In this document: positions 6,246 to 10,100 of the stretch, piece after piece | Layout: each line of letters starts with the position of its first letter | Position numbering within the stretch: position 1 is the first letter of the stretch | Assembly (NCBI GenBank): GCA_016208645.1 | Contig: JACQXP010000429.1 | Coordinates: 1-10,100 of the forward strand | Length of the DNA: 10,100 bases | DNA from: Candidatus Methylomirabilota bacterium | GTDB taxonomy: Bacteria > Methylomirabilota > Methylomirabilia > Methylomirabilales > 2-02-FULL-66-22 | Reading direction: 5' to 3' | Translations under genes and position numbers: made by a program | The notes under the pieces: generated by a model | Database searches by the model: none | Seen by the model: the letters and a program-made list of their open reading frames with translations, nothing else | What the model was told of the DNA's origin: nothing

Positions 6246-6312
6246 ATTGCGAGCCTCCTGGGGCCGCCCCAAGGCAGCCGGCCGTGCGGGGGCGGCGGAT
6301 CCGGTCGCCGTC

Positions 6313-6327
6313 GTTCGTGACACGAAC
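6313..6327. promoter_or_regulatory. 15-bp perfect palindrome, possible operator
   Basis: GTTCGTG and CACGAAC flank a single central base. The site is in the aminotransferase leader region, about 70 bp before the leader ORF. Perfect seven-base half-sites separated by one base look like a dimeric regulator site, though it could also be a tight DNA or RNA hairpin. No matching regulator gene is present in the window. Confidence 0.35.
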
Positions 6328-6359
6328 CGGCGGCGCGGAGGAGGCCGGAGGCCGCGGGT

Positions 6360-6480
6360 ACCCGGCTGCCGGGTGCGGAGCAGGACCGCCCCACCCCGCG
6401 AAACGCGGGGCACCCAGCCCATTGGCCTGCTACGCAGCCGTGTGGGCTGGGTCCCCGTCGCGGACCGGCGTCCGCAGGGG
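6360..6480 (-). ncRNA. Candidate structured leader RNA: four consecutive hairpins
   Basis: In transcript order on the minus strand: hairpin A (6480-6453) pairs GCGGAC with GTCCGC inside CCCC/GGGG. Hairpin B (6452-6412) has a perfect ten-base-pair stem ACCCAGCCCA/TGGGCTGGGT with an inner CTGC/GCAG. Hairpin C (6410-6394) is CCCCGCG-TTT-CGCGGGG. Hairpin D (6374-6360) is a seven-base-pair palindrome with a one-base centre. A, B and C abut with zero or one base between them. The GGGG at 6456-6453 may pair back to CCCC in A or forward to the CCCC of C, so the structures are partly exclusive, as in attenuators. No T-run follows. I recognise no known riboswitch class. High GC makes chance hairpins common, so the function is a guess. 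Confidence 0.35.
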
Positions 6481-6519
6481 TGGCCCCAGGGGCTTGCACA
6501 CAGGCGGTGAATCTCCGAG

Positions 6520-7758
6520 TCAACGCATCAGCTCCTCAAGACGAGCGCGGAGGGCATCCAGCCTGGCCGGGATCGGCCGGCTGACGAGGTAGGCGGGGTC
6601 CAGGACACCGACCTGCTTCAGCCCGTGGCCGCTCACGGTGCAGACCACCAGGTCGTCCGAGCGGATCGTTCCTTGCGCCTTCAAGCGGATGGCCGCGGCC
6701 ACCGACACCACGCCGCTGGGTTCCCCGAAGATCCCTGCCGTCCGGGCCAGCAGGGATTGCGCCGACCGGATCTCGTCGTCGGACACGCCGACCGCGGTTC
6801 CACCCGACGCCTTGACATCCCACAGGGCCCGCGTGGCCATGGGGGATGGCTTGCCCACGCGGATACTCTCGGCGATGGTCTCGCCGGCCTCGACCGGGGT
6901 GACCTCGTCGGCGCCGCGCTCAAATGCGCGAACGACGGGGGCGCAGGCGTCCGCCTGGGCCACCACCATCCGCGGCAGCTTTTCCACCCAGCCCAGGCCC
7001 TTCAGCTCGCGATACCCCTTGTACGCCGCCACCACGCCGGCCCCCCCGGCGATGCAGTGGATCATCCAGTCGGGCACCTCGCCGTCCAGTTGCTCCCAGG
7101 TCTCGAAGGCGTAGGACTTCTTCCCCTCTAGGCGATACGGATTGCTGGACAGGCAATCGTACCAGCCGAACTCCTCCACGGCCGCCCGGTAGATGCTGGC
7201 CACCTGATCGTAGGGCCCCTCCACCGGGATGATCGTGGCCCCGTAGATCCCAGCCTGGGCCACCTTCTGCTGCGAGGTGTCGGCCGAGATGATCACCACA
7301 GCCTGCATCCCCGCCACTGCCGCGTAGGCCGCCACCGAGGCCGCCGCATTCCCGGTGGAGACGACGGCCGCGGTTCGCACGCCGAATTCCTTCCCCTTGG
7401 AGATGCCCACGGCGTTGCTCCGGTCCTTCAGCGAGCCGGTCGGCAGCAGGGTATCGTTCTTGACGTGGAGCCGCTCGAGCCCAGTGGCGGCCGCCAGGGC
7501 CTCGGTGTGCACGAGGGGCGTGTACCCTTCCCCCAGACTCACGATGCACGAGAGGTCCTCCACCGGCAGGAACTCGTGCCACTTCCAGATCGTGGGATCC
7601 TGCCGCCGCAGCAGCTTGTCCTGGAAATCGGCGGATAGGTGGCTCAGGTCCACCTGGACGTCCAGGATCATCCGGCAGTCGGCGCAGAAGAACTGCCGCT
7701 CCGCCGGCGGCACCTCCCGCTGGCACTTCGGACACGTCAGCGTTCGGACCTTCCCCAT
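6520..7758 (-). CDS. thrC: Threonine synthase, zinc-ribbon type
   Basis: PLP enzyme that turns O-phosphohomoserine into threonine, the last step of threonine biosynthesis. The product is 412 residues. The N-terminus is a zinc ribbon with two CxxC pairs (Cys9/Cys12 and Cys25/Cys28), common in archaeal-type and many bacterial thrC products. SLGEGYTPL (74-82) is followed by the cofactor lysine in TGSLKDRS (Lys111), then STGNAAAS (134-141), IAGGAGVVAAYKG as the glycine-rich phosphate loop, and VSGHGLKQ near the end. The start at 7758 has AGGAG close upstream, only three to four bases away. Related enzymes such as cysteate synthase share this architecture, but threonine synthase is the likeliest. 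It is transcribed from its own promoter, divergently from the ATPase gene. Confidence 0.92.
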   Translation of the reverse strand: MGKVRTLTCPKCQREVPPAERQFFCADCRMILDVQVDLSHLSADFQDKLLRRQDPTIWKWHEFLPVEDLSCIVSLGEGYTPLVHTEALAAATGLERLHVKNDTLLPTGSLKDRSNAVGISKGKEFGVRTAAVVSTGNAAASVAAYAAVAGMQAVVIISADTSQQKVAQAGIYGATIIPVEGPYDQVASIYRAAVEEFGWYDCLSSNPYRLEGKKSYAFETWEQLDGEVPDWMIHCIAGGAGVVAAYKGYRELKGLGWVEKLPRMVVAQADACAPVVRAFERGADEVTPVEAGETIAESIRVGKPSPMATRALWDVKASGGTAVGVSDDEIRSAQSLLARTAGIFGEPSGVVSVAAAIRLKAQGTIRSDDLVVCTVSGHGLKQVGVLDPAYLVSRPIPARLDALRARLEELMR

Positions 7759-7847
7759 GCTCTCCTCGATTTCCCCTTCCTCGTTCCTTCGTAACGAGTG
7801 CGCTTGCTGCCCGCCTCTCCCCTCGCCTGCACCATCGTCTTGGTTTC

Positions 7848-7876
7848 ATTGTACTCCAGTTGACGATCTTCCCCAA
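7848..7876 (-). promoter_or_regulatory. Candidate thrC promoter
   Basis: On the minus strand TTGGGG (7876-7871), 17 bp, then TACAAT (7853-7848). The -10 matches five of six consensus positions; the -35 matches only TTG. The start would be near 7841, with a leader of about 83 nt rich in G and A before the ATG. Together with the ATPase promoter this accounts for the 308-bp divergent gap; nothing else gene-like is seen there. Confidence 0.5.
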
Positions 7877-7998
7877 GCCCGATCAGCGCCAGCGGGGGCT
7901 TTTTCCGCGAAGCATAGCACCGCGGGCCAACCACGGAAAGAAATGGGCGGGTCCCGCCTCCCGCAAGCTCCGTCCTGCTCCCTTGCTCCCTCTTCGCA

Positions 7999-8041
7999 GG
8001 GATTATGCTTGTTAAACATAATGCAGCAGGTGCATAATCCC
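7999..8041 (+). promoter_or_regulatory. Promoter and palindromic operator of the ATPase gene
   Basis: GGGATTATGC (7999-8008) and GCATAATCCC (8032-8041) are perfect ten-base inverted repeats. A third copy of the six-base core lies between them as CATAAT (8017-8022), so ATTATG half-sites start at 8002, 8017 and 8033. The last CATAAT can serve as -10, with TTGTTA (8009-8014) as -35 and an 18-bp spacer. The ATPase start codon follows 25 bp later with GGAGG at 8056-8060. A dimeric repressor here would block the promoter directly. Confidence 0.6.
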
Positions 8042-8066
8042 GGCAATCTCTGGCCGGAGGGGTGCA

Positions 8067-9446
8067 ATGCGCCTGACATTCCTCGATCGAACCGAAGAGC
8101 TTGCGCGACTCAGGGCCTTGCTTGCCCGACGAGAGCGTGCCGTGGCCGTTCTCTACGGCCGTCGCCGCTGCGGAAAGTCCCGCCTCCTGCTCGAAGCCCT
8201 TCCTCCCCGGCGCGCTGCCTACTACGTGGCGGATGACCGCGAAAGCGCCCTCCAGCGGGCGGCCCTGGCGACCGAGGTCGCCCGCGTGGTCCCGGGCTTC
8301 GACCAGGTCATCTACCCTGACTGGGACGCGCTGCTCGCCAGGGCGTGGACGGAGATGCCACGGGGCGCCGCTCTGGTCCTTGACGAACTTCCGGCGCTGG
8401 TGGCGGCGGCTCCGGAGGTCCCGAGCCTCCTGCAAAAATACATTGACCGCCCACACGGGGGGCCTCATCTCGTCCTGGCCGGCTCATCCCAGCGGATGAT
8501 GCAGGGACTCGTCCTGGACCGGACGGCGCCTCTCTACGGCCGTGCCACTGAGATTCTCAAGATCACGCCCCTGGCGTGCGGCTGGATCCGGAAGGCCCTT
8601 CGCCTCCGCGACGACCGGGCGGCCGTTGAGGCCTATGCCGTCTGGGGCGGCATCCCCCGCTACTGGGAACTCGCCCTGGATTTCCCCGACCAGGACACCG
8701 CCCTCCGGGCGCTGCTTCTCAGCCCCCTCGGCGTGCTCCACGACGAACCCGCACGCTTGCTGCTCGACGACTTGCGCGATGTCACTCAGGTGGCCTCGAT
8801 CCTGGCCCTCATTGGCCGGGGCTGCCACCGGCTGTCGGAGATCGCAGGGCGGCTGGGCAAGCCCGCCACTTCCCTTTCCCGTCCTATGGAACGGCTCCTG
8901 GAGCTCGGGCTCGTCCATCGGGTGGTCCCCTTCGGCCTCTCCTCGCGAGACACGAAGCGATCCCTCTACCGGATTGCCGATCCCTTCCTCCGCTTCTGGT
9001 TCCGGTTCGTGGAGCCCAACCGATCCCGTCTGGAAGCTCAGCAGACCTCAGGCGTCGCCCGGGAGATTCAGGCTCAGTTTCCTCAATATGTCAGCGGGGT
9101 GTGGGAGGATCTGGTGCGCGAGAGCATCCCTCGCCGTCAATACTTCGGCCGGACCTGGCGCGAAGGCCGCCCATGGTGGGGACCTGGCCGGGATCGCACC
9201 TCCCTGGAGCTCGATGCAGTCGCCGAGAGTGTGGACGGGGCCGCGCTCCTGCTCGGCGAGGTCAAGTGGACGACGACCCTGGACACGGCTGGCCTGATAT
9301 CCACCCTGCAACGCAAGGCCGAGAGGTTCCCTCTGGCAGAAGGCCGTCAGATCCTCCTCGGTGTGTGGGTCCCCGCCGCACCAGCGCGGCGGGCACGCGG
9401 CGCCGCATTTTTCTGTCTTTCGGATGTGCTCCGGGCGTTGCGGTGA
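8067..9446 (+). CDS. AAA ATPase with C-terminal DUF234 nuclease-like domain
   Basis: The product is 459 residues, typical for the archaeal-ATPase/DUF234 family (ATPase_2 domain, DUF234 at the C-terminus). Walker A is GRRRCGKS (31-38) and Walker B is ALVLDELPAL with Asp106-Glu107. A sensor-1-like strand LVLAGSSQRMM follows at 136-145. Residues about 245-290 look like a winged helix (LSEIAGRLGKPATSLSRPMERLLELGLV). The signature YRIADPFLRFWFRFV is at 301-315. ELDAVAE (381-387) and GEVKW (397-401) give the Asp383, Glu398, Lys400 pattern of the PD-(D/E)xK nuclease fold. Function is unsettled; the family spreads horizontally and often stands alone, as here. GGAGG lies six bases before the ATG at 8067. 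It has its own promoter with palindromic half-sites and no operon partner; a PIN remnant lies downstream. Confidence 0.93.
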   Translation: MRLTFLDRTEELARLRALLARRERAVAVLYGRRRCGKSRLLLEALPPRRAAYYVADDRESALQRAALATEVARVVPGFDQVIYPDWDALLARAWTEMPRGAALVLDELPALVAAAPEVPSLLQKYIDRPHGGPHLVLAGSSQRMMQGLVLDRTAPLYGRATEILKITPLACGWIRKALRLRDDRAAVEAYAVWGGIPRYWELALDFPDQDTALRALLLSPLGVLHDEPARLLLDDLRDVTQVASILALIGRGCHRLSEIAGRLGKPATSLSRPMERLLELGLVHRVVPFGLSSRDTKRSLYRIADPFLRFWFRFVEPNRSRLEAQQTSGVAREIQAQFPQYVSGVWEDLVRESIPRRQYFGRTWREGRPWWGPGRDRTSLELDAVAESVDGAALLLGEVKWTTTLDTAGLISTLQRKAERFPLAEGRQILLGVWVPAAPARRARGAAFFCLSDVLRALR

Positions 9447-9704
9447 TCTCAACTGGTGGCCTGGCCGTCGGAGCCATCGGCTGTTCCTTGCGGACTCTCA
9501 CCCCAGGCCTTGCCTATGCGCGTTTCCCCACCTCTGCCGCTCGAACTGGGCTGGGGGGTCCATCGCACAACGACGAGACGGGATAGCGCCATCACGCCAG
9601 GGCGTGAATGGGGTGGGGAAGCCCAGCCGGGAGACACACCCTGGGGACGAGGCCCGTAGAACCAAATGCGCGACGCACGGACGTCAAGGAGGGTTTTGCC
9701 TTGA
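9447..9704. other. 258-bp gap with no supported gene
   Basis: No coding frame here has recognisable motifs or a credible start. Short structures are TCACGCC/GGCGTGA (9592-9607) and GTCAAGG/CCTTGAC around a 9-nt loop (9683-9705), plus GGCTGGG/CCCAGCC about 70 bp apart. TTGACA at 9701-9706 matches a -35 but has no convincing -10. The stretch may be where the 5' part of the PIN gene and its antitoxin were lost. Confidence 0.5.
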
Positions 9705-9917
9705 CACCGAGAAAACGGCCGAGTCCCGTTTCCCAGTATCGCGGAAGCCAGCCGCCGGATCAGCAAACGCGACCCCGAGGATGTGGATGTGCTGGCCCTC
9801 ACCCTCCATCGGGGACTGCCCCTCCGGCCAAACGATCAGGATTTCGAAGAAGCGGGAATCGAATATCTGACCACCGCCCGCCTCCTCGCCATGTTCTTCG
9901 GACCATCCTCTCGCTGA
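9705..9917 (+). pseudogene. Remnant of a PIN-domain toxin (VapC-like), C-terminal part only
   Basis: The frame is open from the codon after TGA (9702-9704) to TGA at 9915-9917, 70 codons, without a usable start codon near its beginning. From 9738 it reads IAEASRRISKRDPEDVDVLA, then LHRGLPLRPNDQDFEEAGIEYLTTARLLAMF. RDPEDVDVLALTL followed by LPLRPNDQDFEEAGIEYLTTARL matches the C-terminal half of PIN ribonucleases of toxin-antitoxin systems, including the acidic cluster NDQDF that carries the last metal-binding aspartates. The N-terminal half with the first catalytic aspartate is missing, so the gene should be inactive. The family call rests on pattern memory and is fairly specific. It is unlikely to be the lost partner of the antitoxin-like gene 5 kb away, but that is not excluded. 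Confidence 0.7.
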
Positions 9918-9971
9918 GACTCTATCCCCCCCGGCACCGCCCGTAGTCCCGTTGCAGCCGATAGCAAATTA

Positions 9972-9986
9972 TCAAGGCCTGACCCC
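9972..9986. repeat. Short motif resembling a dispersed intergenic repeat
   Basis: TCAAGGCCTGACCCC resembles a motif I associate with intergenic repeats near REP-associated transposases in several bacteria. Only one copy lies in the window, and there is no transposase here, so this is recognition from memory rather than something the sequence proves. Confidence 0.25.
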
Positions 9987-10046
9987 CGATTGACTCGGCC
10001 AGCCTCCCGCATTACGAGATGTTCAGATCGAGAGGGGTGTAAGGAG

Positions 10047-10089
10047 AATTCGGGAGCAATGTCCCGGATTACAACGTCCCGGATTACAA
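10047..10089. repeat. Direct and inverted repeats at the window edge
   Basis: GTCCCGGATTACAA occurs twice with period 15 (10061-10074 and 10076-10089). AATTCGGGA (10047-10055) is an inverse complement of TCCCGGATT (10062-10070) at eight of nine positions. The cluster could be the subterminal repeats of an insertion sequence, or operator sites of a gene that starts beyond the window. The stretch 9918-10046 otherwise shows no gene. Confidence 0.5.
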
Positions 10090-10100
10090 GGGGGTTGGAA

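Noticed and set aside
5102..6592. A 496-codon open frame on the plus strand, opposite the aminotransferase
   Set aside because: It is the antisense shadow of a gene with full catalytic motifs, runs on through the structured gap, and its translation is low-complexity Gly/Arg/Asp-rich without motifs; GC-rich codon use keeps antisense frames open.
7874..7905. Plus-strand intrinsic terminator (AGCCC/GGGCT then a T-run)
   Set aside because: The stem is only five base pairs with a long loop, and no plus-strand gene lies upstream to terminate.
9447..9704. Group II intron or other ribozyme remnant
   Set aside because: Several small stems are present, but no domain V, no reverse transcriptase frame and no boundary consensus could be found.
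1..10100. CRISPR array, tRNA or rRNA genes
   Set aside because: No regularly spaced direct repeats of suitable length, no cloverleaf with a T-loop GTTCRA pattern, and no rRNA-like conserved sequence were seen.

Overview
The window is a GC-rich stretch of bacterial chromosome from an unnamed organism. The gene mix is thiolase plus 3-hydroxyacyl-CoA dehydrogenase, DinB, a class-III aminotransferase, a zinc-ribbon threonine synthase and an orphan DUF234-type ATPase. Together with long GC-rich gaps and CT/GA-rich palindromic repeats, this suggests an uncultured soil or subsurface Gram-negative lineage of the Methylomirabilota/Rokubacteria or deltaproteobacterial kind. That placement is an impression and was not tested.

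Layout. Positions 1-114 (+) hold the last 37 codons of a carbohydrate-type ABC transporter permease. From 167 to 7758 all seven main genes lie on the minus strand. In transcription order they are threonine synthase (thrC, 7758-6520), a class-III PLP aminotransferase (6220-4874), a small ribbon-helix-helix antitoxin-like protein (4741-4484), DNA polymerase IV (dinB, 4464-3229), an unrecognised 188-residue protein (3079-2513), an acetyl-CoA acetyltransferase-type thiolase (2403-1213) and a 3-hydroxybutyryl-CoA dehydrogenase (1051-167). A 308-bp divergent promoter region separates thrC from a plus-strand AAA ATPase with a C-terminal nuclease-like DUF234 domain (8067-9446). The last 650 bp hold no intact gene. 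They carry the 3' remnant of a PIN-domain toxin (9705-9917) and short repeats at the window edge.

How the genes relate. Thiolase and dehydrogenase catalyse adjacent steps of four-carbon acyl-CoA metabolism (acetoacetyl-CoA and 3-hydroxybutyryl-CoA) and are probably one transcript. The antitoxin-like gene and dinB are 19 bp apart and share a good sigma70-type promoter with a tandem repeat just upstream of its -35. thrC has its own promoter. The aminotransferase follows a 299-bp gap.

Points of most interest: (1) four consecutive perfect hairpins, with mutually exclusive pairing options, ahead of the aminotransferase, ending in an 11-codon leader ORF that carries the only strong ribosome-binding site and overlaps the gene start; (2) two intergenic repeats of different sequence but the same architecture, each with long inverted arms around a CT-rich/GA-rich hairpin; (3) a hairpin that places the thiolase stop codon in its loop; (4) an antitoxin-like gene with no toxin, whose place is taken by dinB, and a separate PIN toxin remnant about 5 kb away; (5) three ATTATG half-sites in the ATPase promoter. 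No CRISPR array, tRNA, rRNA or intact insertion sequence was seen, and no complete new multi-gene defence system can be supported from this window.
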